This document shows, piece after piece, positions 9,907 through 19,627 of a stretch of 64,000 bases of DNA. Both the position numbers and the translations under genes were made by a program. The notes beneath the pieces are model-generated. The model saw nothing but the letters and a program-made list of their open reading frames with translations, made no database searches and was not told the origin of the DNA. Positions within the stretch are counted from its first letter, which is position 1. Each line of letters opens with the position of its first letter. This stretch comes from Flavobacteriales bacterium UBA852. GTDB taxonomy: Bacteria > Bacteroidota > Bacteroidia > Flavobacteriales_E > Vicingaceae. The stretch lies in NCBI GenBank assembly GCA_002295925.1, contig DBGO01000013.1, positions 186,001-250,000 on the forward strand, in the 5' to 3' direction.

Positions 9907-10937
9907 TGAAAATAAGCATTTGCATACCGCATTATAATCGCATAGAATATTTGTTGAAAAGCTTAGCATTTATTGAAAAGCAAACATATGATAATGTTGA
10001 GATTGTTATAAGTGATGATAATTCAAGTGATGATACTGAAAAGGAAATAACAGAGGTTAAAAAAACATATAAATTTCCTATAATATATCATAGAAATACA
10101 AATAACTTAGGATACGACAGAAACCTCCGTCAAAGTATAGAATTGGCAACCGGTGATTATTGTTTTGTTTTAGGAAACGATGATACATTTTACGCACCTG
10201 ATGACCTGTCGTATTTAGTGAGTTTTTTAAAAAAAAACAATTTTCCGGATGTAGGCTTTTGCAATTATATAGAAGAAGGAAATAATAAATTGTATGAAAG
10301 AGCTCCATTTACATCTGTTTTTAAAGGAAATCAAAATATAGCATTAAAATATTATCGCTCTTTTAGTTTTGTGGCCGGTTTAATATATAAAAAAGCAGCA
10401 TTTGAGGAAGTGAATACAGGTAAATTTGACGGAAGTATCTATGTGCAAATTTATTTAGCTATTAGAATTATTCTATCCGGAGGAACATTTTTTATGATAA
10501 AACGACCATTAGTGCTGAAAGATATAATAATAAAAGATCGGGTAGTAAACAGTTACCGTGACAGGTTGATAAAAAAATGGAAAGATTTTAAAGTAGAAGA
10601 CGGAGGGTTACCATCGGTAATTAATGTAGTTTCAACAGCATTTGACGACAGTGGTCTTTCGGATAAAAAAATCAAGAATAAAATAGTAAAAGACATTTAT
10701 ACAATAACTTACCCCTATTGGATTTTAGATTATAAATACAATGGGGCATTTGTACATGCCGTAGGATTGGCAAAAGGATTAAAGCCTAATCGTATATCAG
10801 TATATGCAAATCTTCCTTTTTTTCAAAAAATAAACATACAGCTTATTTATTACTTTATTACTTTTTCTGCGATGCTTTTCCCCTCAAAGCTGTTTATACA
10901 AATTAAACCCACCCTATACCGATGGATAAAAAAATAA
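9906..10937 (+). CDS. Glycosyltransferase family 2
   Basis: A GT-A glycosyltransferase of 343 residues beginning MKISICIPHYNRIEYLLKSL. ISDDNSSDDT and FVLGNDDTFY supply the nucleotide- and metal-binding acidic motifs. I place the start at the ATG at 9906, which overlaps the upstream stop as TGATG, rather than at a TTG three bases earlier. The C-terminus carries a hydrophobic stretch (LIYYFITFSAMLFPSKLFIQ) that may attach it to the membrane. The 3' end overlaps the sulfotransferase gene by 16 bases. Confidence 0.9.
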   Translation: MKISICIPHYNRIEYLLKSLAFIEKQTYDNVEIVISDDNSSDDTEKEITEVKKTYKFPIIYHRNTNNLGYDRNLRQSIELATGDYCFVLGNDDTFYAPDDLSYLVSFLKKNNFPDVGFCNYIEEGNNKLYERAPFTSVFKGNQNIALKYYRSFSFVAGLIYKKAAFEEVNTGKFDGSIYVQIYLAIRIILSGGTFFMIKRPLVLKDIIIKDRVVNSYRDRLIKKWKDFKVEDGGLPSVINVVSTAFDDSGLSDKKIKNKIVKDIYTITYPYWILDYKYNGAFVHAVGLAKGLKPNRISVYANLPFFQKINIQLIYYFITFSAMLFPSKLFIQIKPTLYRWIKK

Positions 10938-11791
10938 TTCAAAATAAAATTAGGAGATTGTTTAATATTCATCATCGTCAAGCATTTGCTTATCACAGAT
11001 ATCCATTGAATTTTTTGCGTAAAAAACCGGTTTTTTTTCTCATTGGTACTCAAAAAGCCGGCACAACAAGCTTATTTAGTTATTTAATTCAACATCCGGA
11101 AATTGCATCTCCAATTATTAAAGAATTGCAATTTTTTAATATGAATTATCAAAGAGGGATAAATTATTATCATTCATTTTTTCCATTAAAAGCTCTTTCC
11201 GGTAAAAAAGTTATAGCTGGCGAAGCAACGCCTGATTATTTTGACCACCCGTTAGCTCCTGAAAGGCTATATAAATATAATCCGCAAGCCAAATTAATAG
11301 TAGTTCTTAGAGACCCTGTAAAAAGAGCTTTTTCACACTTTAATTTTGTCAAATCATATAACAACGATATAAAAAATGCTTCATTTTTTGAAGCGCTGGA
11401 TAAAGAAAAGAAAATATTAAAAACAGCTTTTGAGCACATTCGTACACAACCTGTAAAAAGTGCAATAGATATATCAAATTATGGATACATATATAAGGGC
11501 GAATATATTAATCACTTAAGAAGATGGTTCCGTTTTTTTTCAAAAAATCAAATTTTAATAATAGATTTTAATCTGCTAAAAACAAACCCCGAACAGGTAC
11601 TTGAAACTATTTGTAAATTTTTGGAAATAGATGAAAGTTTCAAGTTTTCTACTGCTCAAAAACAAAATCAAACTACTTATTACTCGAAACTGACATATGA
11701 TGAACAAGCCGTTTTAATAAAACACTTTACTCCATATAACAAGGAGCTTTTTGATTTTTTGGGAGAAAAATTTGATTGGTTAATGAATTGA
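10922..11791 (+). CDS. PAPS-dependent sulfotransferase
   Basis: A 289-residue cytosolic-type sulfotransferase. The 5'-phosphosulfate-binding loop is IGTQKAGTTS at residues 41-50, with the conserved Lys45. The 3'-phosphate-binding segment LRDPVKRAFSHF starts near residue 129, with Arg130 and Ser137. GEATPDYFDHP and QILIIDFNLLKTNPEQVLE are typical of heparan-sulfate/NodH-like sulfotransferases. The enzyme should move sulfate from PAPS to a hydroxyl or amino group of the glycan made by this cluster. No PAPS synthesis gene is present in the window. It overlaps the preceding GT2 gene and is followed closely by the methyltransferase, so both glycan modifications are probably coexpressed. Confidence 0.88.
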   Translation: MDKKIIQNKIRRLFNIHHRQAFAYHRYPLNFLRKKPVFFLIGTQKAGTTSLFSYLIQHPEIASPIIKELQFFNMNYQRGINYYHSFFPLKALSGKKVIAGEATPDYFDHPLAPERLYKYNPQAKLIVVLRDPVKRAFSHFNFVKSYNNDIKNASFFEALDKEKKILKTAFEHIRTQPVKSAIDISNYGYIYKGEYINHLRRWFRFFSKNQILIIDFNLLKTNPEQVLETICKFLEIDESFKFSTAQKQNQTTYYSKLTYDEQAVLIKHFTPYNKELFDFLGEKFDWLMN

Positions 11792-11820
11792 AAATATCTT
11801 TACAACAAACAAATAACAAT

Positions 11821-12477
11821 ATGAAATTAAACCTTGGTTGTGGAGCCGTTCGTCCAAAAGGTTGGATTAATGTAGATTCTTCATTAAATGCTTATTTGCA
11901 AAAATTACCCGGGGGCAAACAAATTGCCCAAAAGCTCGGAATGGTACAGTATGATTCGGACAATGTGGTATATATGAATTTAAATAAACCATGGAAATTC
12001 ATATCCAATTCGGTCGATATAGTTTATGCTTCTCATTTATTTGAACATTTAACGCTAAAATCAGCAGAATTGTTTATGAAAGAAAGTTTTAGAGTTCTCA
12101 AACCCGGAGGAGTTATAAGGATAGTCGTACCTGATTTATACAAAATTGCAAAAAAATATATTGCAGAATATGAACAAACAAATGGTTTTAAAGATACAAC
12201 CGAATACATTATGTGGGCAATAAACATGCATAGAGAAGGGCAATATCCAAATGTACAAGGGTTAAAAAAAATCATTTTGGAGTGGCAGGGTTATCCACAT
12301 CAACATAAATATATGTATGATGAGAAATCACTGGGTAAAATTTTTGATGACCATGGTTTTGTTCAAATCAAAAGCAAATCGTATGGCGACAGTGAATATA
12401 TTCCGGAAATAAAAGATGTTGAAGGGGGCAAAGAATCGTATCTTTCTGTTTATTTAGAAGCAAAAAAACCGCAATAA
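11821..12477 (+). CDS. Class I SAM-dependent methyltransferase
   Basis: A protein of 218 residues from the chosen ATG at 11821, directly before the SAM-binding motif MKLNLGCGAVRPKGWINVDS. An upstream TTG at 11776 would add 15 residues of no family character and overlap the sulfotransferase stop. SHLFEHL and FRVLKPGGVIRIVVPDLYKI are motifs of the Methyltransf_11-type family common in LPS and capsule clusters. It probably methylates a sugar or phosphosugar in the glycan or its precursor. The stop lies one base before the next gene. Confidence 0.85.
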   Translation: MKLNLGCGAVRPKGWINVDSSLNAYLQKLPGGKQIAQKLGMVQYDSDNVVYMNLNKPWKFISNSVDIVYASHLFEHLTLKSAELFMKESFRVLKPGGVIRIVVPDLYKIAKKYIAEYEQTNGFKDTTEYIMWAINMHREGQYPNVQGLKKIILEWQGYPHQHKYMYDEKSLGKIFDDHGFVQIKSKSYGDSEYIPEIKDVEGGKESYLSVYLEAKKPQ

Positions 12478-12478
12478 A

Positions 12479-13624
12479 ATGCGAACGATAATCGTAGTGT
12501 GTTATTCTCACCCGGAATTATACCCTCCAACATTAAACGCAATTAATGAATTATCAGAAATATATGATAAAGTATTTGTGTATGGTTTAAACACACTTGA
12601 AACAAATTGGAAATATCCAAAAAATGTAGAGTTAATTTTATATGGAAAAAGAGTTTCTACCGAGCAAATGATGCGGTGGAACCCTTTCAAAAAATGGATG
12701 TATTATTTAAAATGGAGTTTAAAATTAAAAAAAACAGTATCTTCTCATTCTATAAAAAATATTGTGTTTTATGACACATTTCCTTTTTTGGCATTATGGC
12801 TAAATGGTTTTTTGCAAAAGAAATGTTTTTTTGTATGGTATCACAATCATGATATACTGGAAAGAAAGTTACTTACAACATTTTCACCATCTTGGTTATC
12901 GGCAAAAATTGAAGATAAGTATATGAACAGGTTAAGTTTATTTAGTTTATCCAGCATGGAACGAATGAAGTATTTTAATATTAACCCCGATAAAGTAAAA
13001 GTGTGTTTTTTGCCTAATTACCCATCAAAAAAATATTTTGCACAATTTCAAAAAAATAAAATTATTGAGGATAATATTAAATTAATTTATCAAGGAAAAG
13101 TAGATAATCAACATGGATTGGAAGAAATTATAGAATGTTTACCGGAAAAAATAAACGATAAAAACATTAGTTTAACAATTGTTGGTAAAATCACACAAGA
13201 ATATAAGACTAAATTGTTACAAAAAGCAAAAATGCTAAAAGTTGAAAAGAACCTTATAATTCATGATTTTGTACCCTATTATAAACTTCCTGAAATAACA
13301 GCAAACCACCACGTTGGAATAGCAATTTACAATTCTGCTGAAACGCATGTACAATTTAAAACAGTTACTACTGCATCAAACAAAATATATGAATATGCAG
13401 CACTGGGATTGGGGGTGCTGTTATTAGATAATGAAACTTTTAAATCTAAATTAGAGCAATATCCATGGTGTTTATTTACTAATTTGCAAAAAAATAATCT
13501 GATTGATATATTAACAAAAATAGCTAATGATTATATATATATATCAAGTGAAGCGAAAAACGATTTTGAAAAAAAATTAAATTACGAACATTACTTTAAT
13601 AAACTGAAACAATATTTACCATAG
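12479..13624 (+). CDS. Glycosyltransferase family 4-like
   Basis: A 381-residue GT-B protein. The N-terminal domain starts RTIIVVCYSHPELYPPTLNA. The C-terminal domain has IKLIYQGKVDNQHGLEE, LTIVGKIT, and VTTASNKIYEYAALGLGVLL in the place of the nucleotide-sugar-binding E-x7-E region. It follows the methyltransferase stop by one base and its TAG overlaps the GTG of the next gene by one base, so it is inside a tightly packed operon. Confidence 0.85.
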   Translation: MRTIIVVCYSHPELYPPTLNAINELSEIYDKVFVYGLNTLETNWKYPKNVELILYGKRVSTEQMMRWNPFKKWMYYLKWSLKLKKTVSSHSIKNIVFYDTFPFLALWLNGFLQKKCFFVWYHNHDILERKLLTTFSPSWLSAKIEDKYMNRLSLFSLSSMERMKYFNINPDKVKVCFLPNYPSKKYFAQFQKNKIIEDNIKLIYQGKVDNQHGLEEIIECLPEKINDKNISLTIVGKITQEYKTKLLQKAKMLKVEKNLIIHDFVPYYKLPEITANHHVGIAIYNSAETHVQFKTVTTASNKIYEYAALGLGVLLLDNETFKSKLEQYPWCLFTNLQKNNLIDILTKIANDYIYISSEAKNDFEKKLNYEHYFNKLKQYLP

Positions 13625-15009
13625 TGTTTGCTGTAAAAATAATCATAAGTCTGATAATAACTTTATATGTAGGGTTTGAAATATCCGGTTTAACAGGTTA
13701 TGCCCAAACAGGTATTTTTATTTTTTTATTTTTTACATTGCATTTTTTTACATCTATAGGGAAAACAATTCCAATTCGATCGTTAATGGTTCTTGTTTCT
13801 ACTCTACAATGGATTATTGGGCCAATATTATCTTATCATTTTTTTAATGATTCGTATATATATTACATGATTATTCCTGAAGAAGTGTATATGCCTTATG
13901 TTGTAATGGCCGAAATTGCCTTTATAGCCGGGTTGTTTTTGTTTTCATTAAAAGAGCCGGATAAAATTGCGGATTCCTTTGAAAAATTAAAAAAATCTGA
14001 TGTTAAAACTTTGTATAAAAGAGGGTTGATGTTAGTTGTTGTAGGAATAATAGCTACATTGATACAACCATTAATGCCCGGCGCATTAGCATTTTTTATG
14101 CTTTTGATTTCTTTTAGTAAATATATAGGTGCATTTTATATCTTTTTAACTAAAGAACCTTTACGGTGGTTTTGGATAATTATTGCTTTTTCATTTGAAA
14201 TATTGCATGCTTTTGGAAATGCAATGTTTCACGAGCTGATACTTTGGCTTATGTTTTTATATTTAATCTATGCTTTTATTTCAAACATTTCTACTGTTAC
14301 AAAATCAATATCCATAATCGCTATTATAGCTGTTGTGTTTACCATACAATATATTAAAACAGATTATCGCGAAGTTGTGTGGAATAACAAGATTTCAGAT
14401 AACACTCAAAAACTTGAGTTTGCCGGAGAGTTAGCGCAAAAAAAACTCACGTCAGATTCTGATATAGAAAAACAAGATAAACTTCAAGAAATGGTTGACC
14501 GCATAAATCAAGGTTGGATTATTGCCCGGATTATGTATGTGGTTCCAAGGTATGAACCTTTTGCGGAGGGAGAAACAATATACAGAGGGCTTTCGGCTGC
14601 AATATTACCTCGAATACTTGCTCCAAATAAAGTGAAAACAGGAGGACAAGAATATTTTCCCAGGTTTACAGGGTTAACATTGACAGAGGGAACAAGTATG
14701 GATTTGAGTATAGTAGGAGAAGCATATGCTAACTATGGTGAAGGGGGGATAATATTTATGTTTTTCTTGGGGTTGTTTTATAATATTACATTAAAATTTT
14801 TGGTTAAAAAGTCAGAAAAATTACCTGAATTGCTTTTGTGGATACCTCTTATTTATTTTTATGCCGTAAAAGCTGAAAGTGATTTTACCACATCGATAAA
14901 CCATATAGTAAAGGCAAGCATTGTTGTGTGGATTTTGATAAAAGGATTAAACATGTTAATTCCTTATCAAAAAAATAATCAATATAAAAACATACTCATT
15001 AACTCTTAG
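13624..15009 (+). CDS. O-antigen polysaccharide polymerase-like membrane protein (Wzy-type)
   Basis: A polytopic membrane protein of 461 residues with about ten hydrophobic segments and a large extracytoplasmic loop between about residues 240 and 370. That loop contains GLSAAILPRILAPNK, YFPRFTG and EGTSMDLSIVGEAYANYGEG, a pattern seen in oligosaccharide repeat-unit polymerases. It would join undecaprenyl-linked repeat units in the periplasm. The start is a GTG overlapping the preceding stop by one base. No Wzx flippase or initiating phosphoglycosyltransferase is in the window, so those would be upstream or elsewhere. Confidence 0.8.
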   Translation: MFAVKIIISLIITLYVGFEISGLTGYAQTGIFIFLFFTLHFFTSIGKTIPIRSLMVLVSTLQWIIGPILSYHFFNDSYIYYMIIPEEVYMPYVVMAEIAFIAGLFLFSLKEPDKIADSFEKLKKSDVKTLYKRGLMLVVVGIIATLIQPLMPGALAFFMLLISFSKYIGAFYIFLTKEPLRWFWIIIAFSFEILHAFGNAMFHELILWLMFLYLIYAFISNISTVTKSISIIAIIAVVFTIQYIKTDYREVVWNNKISDNTQKLEFAGELAQKKLTSDSDIEKQDKLQEMVDRINQGWIIARIMYVVPRYEPFAEGETIYRGLSAAILPRILAPNKVKTGGQEYFPRFTGLTLTEGTSMDLSIVGEAYANYGEGGIIFMFFLGLFYNITLKFLVKKSEKLPELLLWIPLIYFYAVKAESDFTTSINHIVKASIVVWILIKGLNMLIPYQKNNQYKNILINS

Positions 15010-15011
15010 AT

Positions 15012-16130
15012 TTGAAAATATTATTTACATATTTATCGGGCTTTACAGGAGTAGGTGGAATAGAAAAATTTAACAAAGCTTTTATTAAAGCATTAACCGA
15101 AAACTTTAAAAGCAATGAAACGGATATTGCTTCACTTTATGATTCCAATAAAGATACAAAATACTTAAGCGATAATTTTACGTTTAAAGCATTTAAAGGG
15201 AATAGATTAATTTATTTGATAAAAACAGTTTTGTCTTTGTACAAATACGATTTAATAATACTTGGACATGTAAATTTATCTATAATAGCAATAGTTTATA
15301 AGATAATGTTTCCTAAAAGGAAATTAATCATTATTACACACGGAATAGATGTTTGGGAAAATATAACATTTACAAAAAAATGGGCGCTTAAAAAAGCAGA
15401 TTTGATATTTTCTGTGAGCTCATATACGAAAGAAAAAATCAAATTCATCTATAATATTCATGATAAAAAGGTAAAAATTTTACACAACACTATTGATCCT
15501 TATTTTGATATCCCTTGCACTTATTCCAAACCAAAAGAATTGAAAAAAAAATATAATCTAAATGATGAAAAAATATTAATAACTGTTGCCAGACTCTCAA
15601 AAAATGAAGGATATAAGGGATACGATAAAATCATTTCGGTAATACCGGAAATCATAAAACACATTCCAAATTTTAAATATATTATTATCGGGAAGTATGA
15701 TGAAGAAGAAGTCAAAAGAATATCAAAATTGATAGATACAACCATTTTTGATTCACATGTTATAATAACAGGCTATGTGCCCGAAAATGAACTTGTTCCT
15801 CATTTTATGTTAGCCGATGCTTTTGCGATGCCCAGTAATAATGAAGGGTTTGGGATAGTTTTTATCGAAGCAATGATTTGTGGTATTCCTGTTATTGCAG
15901 GCAATAAAGATGGAAGTACCGATGCGCTTCTTCATGGTGATGTAGGAACATTGGTAGACCCTGATAATCTGAAAGAAATACAAAATGAAATTACTAATAC
16001 ACTTTTAAATCCATTAACATTGAAACAAAAAGAACAATTAAGAGAAATTATTAATAATAACTTTGGATTTGAAACATTTAAAAAAAATCAAAAAGAACTT
16101 ATAAATCAAGTGTTTAAATGTGCGGAATAA
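15012..16130 (+). CDS. Glycosyltransferase family 4
   Basis: A 372-residue GT-B glycosyltransferase. It begins KILFTYLSGFTGVGGIEKFN with the donor/acceptor glycine-rich motif, has LIIITHGIDVW in the N-terminal domain, ILITVARLSKNEGYKGYDK at the start of the C-terminal domain, and NNEGFGIVFIEAMICGIPVI as the nucleotide-sugar-binding E-x7-E motif. The start is a TTG two bases after the polymerase stop. The end overlaps the asparagine synthase start by 13 bases. Confidence 0.9.
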   Translation: MKILFTYLSGFTGVGGIEKFNKAFIKALTENFKSNETDIASLYDSNKDTKYLSDNFTFKAFKGNRLIYLIKTVLSLYKYDLIILGHVNLSIIAIVYKIMFPKRKLIIITHGIDVWENITFTKKWALKKADLIFSVSSYTKEKIKFIYNIHDKKVKILHNTIDPYFDIPCTYSKPKELKKKYNLNDEKILITVARLSKNEGYKGYDKIISVIPEIIKHIPNFKYIIIGKYDEEEVKRISKLIDTTIFDSHVIITGYVPENELVPHFMLADAFAMPSNNEGFGIVFIEAMICGIPVIAGNKDGSTDALLHGDVGTLVDPDNLKEIQNEITNTLLNPLTLKQKEQLREIINNNFGFETFKKNQKELINQVFKCAE

Positions 16131-17995
16131 ACGGAATATGGGATTACGAAAACAAATTTGACGGGCAAACCCTTGTTGCCAAGATGAATCAATCACTCAT
16201 TCATCGAGGTCCCGATTTTCAAGAGGTCAAACCATTTGATGAAGTTACATTCGGCCATACACGTTTGGCAATTATCGATTTGGACAGCCGCTCCAACCAA
16301 CCAATGACTTCAGCAGACGGAAACCTGATATTAACCTACAATGGCGAAATATATAATTACCAAGAATTAAAAAATAAACTCGCCGGCTATCCTTTTAAAA
16401 CCAACTCTGACACTGAAGTTATTTTAGCCGCATACCAAAAATGGGGACACAAATGTGTTGAGCATTTTAACGGTATGTTCGCCTTTGCCGTTTTCGATAA
16501 GCAAAATAAAGAACTTTACCTTGCCCGCGACAGAATGGGCATTAAGCCGCTTTATTTTTTATATCATAACGATTTTTTTCTGTTTTCTTCAGAAATAAGA
16601 AGCTTATTGGCTTCAAAACTCATTAAACCCAAGGTGCGATATGAATCCTTTATAGAATATTTGCGCTATCAAACGGTATATTCGCCGCATACTATTTTGC
16701 AAGATGTAATGATGCTCGAAAGTGCGCATTATCTTGTGGTAAACGAAGATGGAGAAGCATTTAAAACACGTTATTGGCATCCGGAAGATGTAATTGTTCA
16801 ACCACATTTAAAGTATAATCAAATTACAGAAAAAATAAAAAATGCTTTTTTTGATTCGGTTAATAAAAGAATGATTGCCGATGTCCCCACAGGTGCGTTT
16901 TTAAGTGGTGGTATTGATAGTTCGGCTGTGGTTGCAGCAATGGCATTACAGTCTGACAAACAAATAAATACTTTTTCGGTAGGATTTAAAGAAGACGAAT
17001 TTGATGAGTCGCATTATGCTCAATTAGTTGCTAAAAAATACAATACCAACCATCAAACGGTTTTACTGCAAGCAGATGATTTTTTGAATAAAATTCCCGA
17101 AGCACTTCGAGCAATAGACCACCCTACCGGAGACGGAATAAATACCTATATTGTTTCCGAAGCAACCAAAAATGCAGGACTCACGGTTGCTCTCAGCGGT
17201 TTAGGCGGAGATGAATTGTTTGCCGGTTACCCTTTGTTTAAACAACTTATCCATGTTAAAGAAAAAAAATGGCTATTACCATTTCCAAAAATCATAAAAA
17301 AAGCATTTGCCCAAGTATACATAAATAAGCATAAAACCGTTACAGCCGAAAAACAAATGGAATTATTAAAGTTGAACTATTTTGACTTACCCGATGTTTA
17401 TCCTTATATGCGGTTAATGCTTACCGATAACCATTTACTGAAACTCATCAATCGAAAAGTGCCCCAAAACAATTATTTTGAGTGGTTTCACGATTTGGTT
17501 GGATATGATGCCAAAGCTTTTGAACTGCCGTTTATTAGCCGGGTTTCTTTGCTGGAAATGCTTACCTATATGCAGCATACTTTGTTGCGCGATACCGACC
17601 AAATGTCAATGGCACACGCTATAGAGGTGCGGGTTCCCTTCTTAGACCATCAATTTGTCGAATTGGTTTTAAGTGTAAAAGACGAGTATAAATATCCTTA
17701 TACGCCCAAAAAATTATTTACAGACAGTATGGGCGATTTATTGCCAAATGAAATTATCGACCGACCAAAAATGGGATTTGTTTTGCCTTGGGAGAGTTGG
17801 ATGAAAAATGAGTTGCGCAGTTTTGTAGAAAATCAATTAAAGTCTTTAAAAACAAGAAGTGTTATCAATGCCGATTACCTCGACAAAATGTGGCAAATGT
17901 TTTTAAAAGGAGATAAAAGAATAACTTGGTCAAGAATTTGGTATCTTGTCGTACTCGAAAATTGGTTAACAACACACAATGTCGAATTTAAATAA
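16118..17995 (+). CDS. asnB: Asparagine synthase, glutamine-hydrolysing
   Basis: A 625-residue class II glutamine amidotransferase. It begins MCGINGIWDY, so Cys2 becomes the N-terminal nucleophile after Met removal. The glutaminase domain covers about residues 2-200 (HRGPD, TYNGEIYNYQELK). The synthetase domain has the ATP pyrophosphatase loop FLSGGIDSSAVVAA near residue 262 and LSGLGGDELFAGYP. It makes asparagine from aspartate, glutamine and ATP. AsnB-like enzymes frequently sit in surface-polysaccharide loci, where they may amidate a sugar acid instead of free aspartate. The first 13 bases overlap the GT4 gene and the last 17 overlap the following one. Confidence 0.92.
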   Translation: MCGINGIWDYENKFDGQTLVAKMNQSLIHRGPDFQEVKPFDEVTFGHTRLAIIDLDSRSNQPMTSADGNLILTYNGEIYNYQELKNKLAGYPFKTNSDTEVILAAYQKWGHKCVEHFNGMFAFAVFDKQNKELYLARDRMGIKPLYFLYHNDFFLFSSEIRSLLASKLIKPKVRYESFIEYLRYQTVYSPHTILQDVMMLESAHYLVVNEDGEAFKTRYWHPEDVIVQPHLKYNQITEKIKNAFFDSVNKRMIADVPTGAFLSGGIDSSAVVAAMALQSDKQINTFSVGFKEDEFDESHYAQLVAKKYNTNHQTVLLQADDFLNKIPEALRAIDHPTGDGINTYIVSEATKNAGLTVALSGLGGDELFAGYPLFKQLIHVKEKKWLLPFPKIIKKAFAQVYINKHKTVTAEKQMELLKLNYFDLPDVYPYMRLMLTDNHLLKLINRKVPQNNYFEWFHDLVGYDAKAFELPFISRVSLLEMLTYMQHTLLRDTDQMSMAHAIEVRVPFLDHQFVELVLSVKDEYKYPYTPKKLFTDSMGDLLPNEIIDRPKMGFVLPWESWMKNELRSFVENQLKSLKTRSVINADYLDKMWQMFLKGDKRITWSRIWYLVVLENWLTTHNVEFK

Positions 17996-19124
17996 ACCGG
18001 TTATTTTAATCTTAATCGATTGGTTTTTGCCCGCTTATAAAGCCGGAGGACCTGTTCGTTCGGTAGCCAACTTGATTGAAAATCTTAAAAATGATTTTGA
18101 ATTTAAAATAGTTACCGGCGACCGCGATTTGGGCGACACATCTCCGTTTAAAGATGTTAAAACCAATAGTTGGATACAAAAAGACGATTACCAAATAATG
18201 TATCTATCCCCGGAACAAAATAAAGAAAAAATCAAAGCAATTTTAATCAATGAAAAGTATGATAAAGTTTATCTGAACAGTTTGTTTTCAAAAGACTTTA
18301 CGTTGTTCCCTTTATATATTTTAAAAAAATTAAAAAAACAGAACAAAGTAGTTTTAGCACCGCGTGGAATGTTGGGCGAAGGGGCTTTAGCTGTTAAATC
18401 GGTTAAGAAAAAAATCTTTTTGAAAGGAGCGAAATTAACCGGTTTGTTCAAAAATATCACTTGGCATGCTACAACAAATGATGAGGTAAAAAGCATTAAA
18501 AAACACTTTGGGGATAACAGTAAGGTAGTTGAAATTCAAAACTTTAGTCGCAAAGCGGGCTTTCATCAAAATTTTATTGCCAAAAATCCAAAAGAGTTGA
18601 AGTTGGTGTTTCTGTCAAGAATTTTACCGATTAAAAACCTCGATTTTGCTGTGTCAGTTTTAAAACAATTTGACAAGCAGGGAATAGCGTTCGACATTTA
18701 TGGCTCAATAGAAGATGCTGCATATTGGCAAAAACTACAAGAAGAAATAAATAGCTTAAAAAATATTCAGGTAAGCTATAAAGGAGAACTTCATCCAGAA
18801 AATGTTGTTAATACGCTCTCGCAATATCATTATTTGTTTTTACCTACCAAACACGAAAATTTTGGGCACGTTATTGCCGAAGCATTATCTGCCGGGTGTG
18901 GTGTTTTATTGAGCGACCAAACCCCTTGGTGTAATTTGCAAGAATATGGTGTCGGATATGATTTTCCACTTAAAAATCCCGAAAAATTTGTAGAAGCTCT
19001 TAACGAAATTTATAATCAAAACCAAGAACAGTTTAATGAAACAAGAAAAAAGGCATTGAATTTTGCTGATAAATTACAAGACAATTCGCAACGCATTAAA
19101 CAATACAAAAAGCTGTTTAGTTAA
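17979..19124 (+). CDS. Glycosyltransferase family 4
   Basis: A 381-residue GT-B enzyme, last gene of the plus-strand glycan run. It has AYKAGGPVRSVANLIENL near the N-terminus, VVLAPRGMLGEGAL, LKLVFLSRILPIKNLDFAVS opening the C-terminal domain and KHENFGHVIAEALSAGCGVLL as the donor-binding motif. It overlaps asnB by 17 bases and ends convergently, overlapping the downstream minus-strand lipoprotein gene by 4 bases. Confidence 0.9.
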   Translation: MSNLNKPVILILIDWFLPAYKAGGPVRSVANLIENLKNDFEFKIVTGDRDLGDTSPFKDVKTNSWIQKDDYQIMYLSPEQNKEKIKAILINEKYDKVYLNSLFSKDFTLFPLYILKKLKKQNKVVLAPRGMLGEGALAVKSVKKKIFLKGAKLTGLFKNITWHATTNDEVKSIKKHFGDNSKVVEIQNFSRKAGFHQNFIAKNPKELKLVFLSRILPIKNLDFAVSVLKQFDKQGIAFDIYGSIEDAAYWQKLQEEINSLKNIQVSYKGELHPENVVNTLSQYHYLFLPTKHENFGHVIAEALSAGCGVLLSDQTPWCNLQEYGVGYDFPLKNPEKFVEALNEIYNQNQEQFNETRKKALNFADKLQDNSQRIKQYKKLFS

Positions 19125-19618
19125 AAATCAATATTATTATACAACATCGTTAATACGCCAAATTGAGCGGATTCATTGCGCCATTCTATTTCGGTATTTT
19201 TATTGGATAACGAATCGCGAACATACCAAACAAAAGCCCTATTGTCAATTTTTTTATGTTGAGAAATTTGGTCGTTTAAATCATTCGTAACATCTGTAAA
19301 TAAAGCATTTGCTTGTTTTGGGTTTTGAATAAACAATCCTACTTCCAATCCGTAAAGTGTGTCATTGTAAAATTTAAAGGCATAAGTGTAACTGTCATTT
19401 CCTTTTAGCGAAATATCATAAAATAAAAAATCGGCATTTTCATCTCTTAAATTTTCTTTACCAAAACGAGATAAAATTTGTGCTTTTGTTTCGTTAAAAT
19501 GAATACTCAACGGAATATTTTTTTCGTCAAAAACCGTTTTTTTGTATTGGGCAACATCATTGGAGCACGCCATAAACAGTAAACTCAAAAAATACAGAAC
19601 AAAAACCTTTACTTTCAT
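19121..19618 (-). CDS. Putative lipoprotein of unknown function
   Basis: A 165-residue protein with a lipoprotein signal peptide: hydrophobic core VFVLYFLSLLFMA and lipobox FMAC, with Cys18 as the lipidated residue. The mature part (IPLSIHFNETKAQILSRFGK ... YTYAFKFYNDTLYGLEVG) looks like a small beta-rich domain but I recognise no family. It lies 9 bases downstream of the YqeY gene on the same strand and may be cotranscribed with it. Confidence 0.7.
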   Translation of the reverse strand: MKVKVFVLYFLSLLFMACSNDVAQYKKTVFDEKNIPLSIHFNETKAQILSRFGKENLRDENADFLFYDISLKGNDSYTYAFKFYNDTLYGLEVGLFIQNPKQANALFTDVTNDLNDQISQHKKIDNRAFVWYVRDSLSNKNTEIEWRNESAQFGVLTMLYNNIDF

Positions 19619-19627
19619 CGCACGCAG

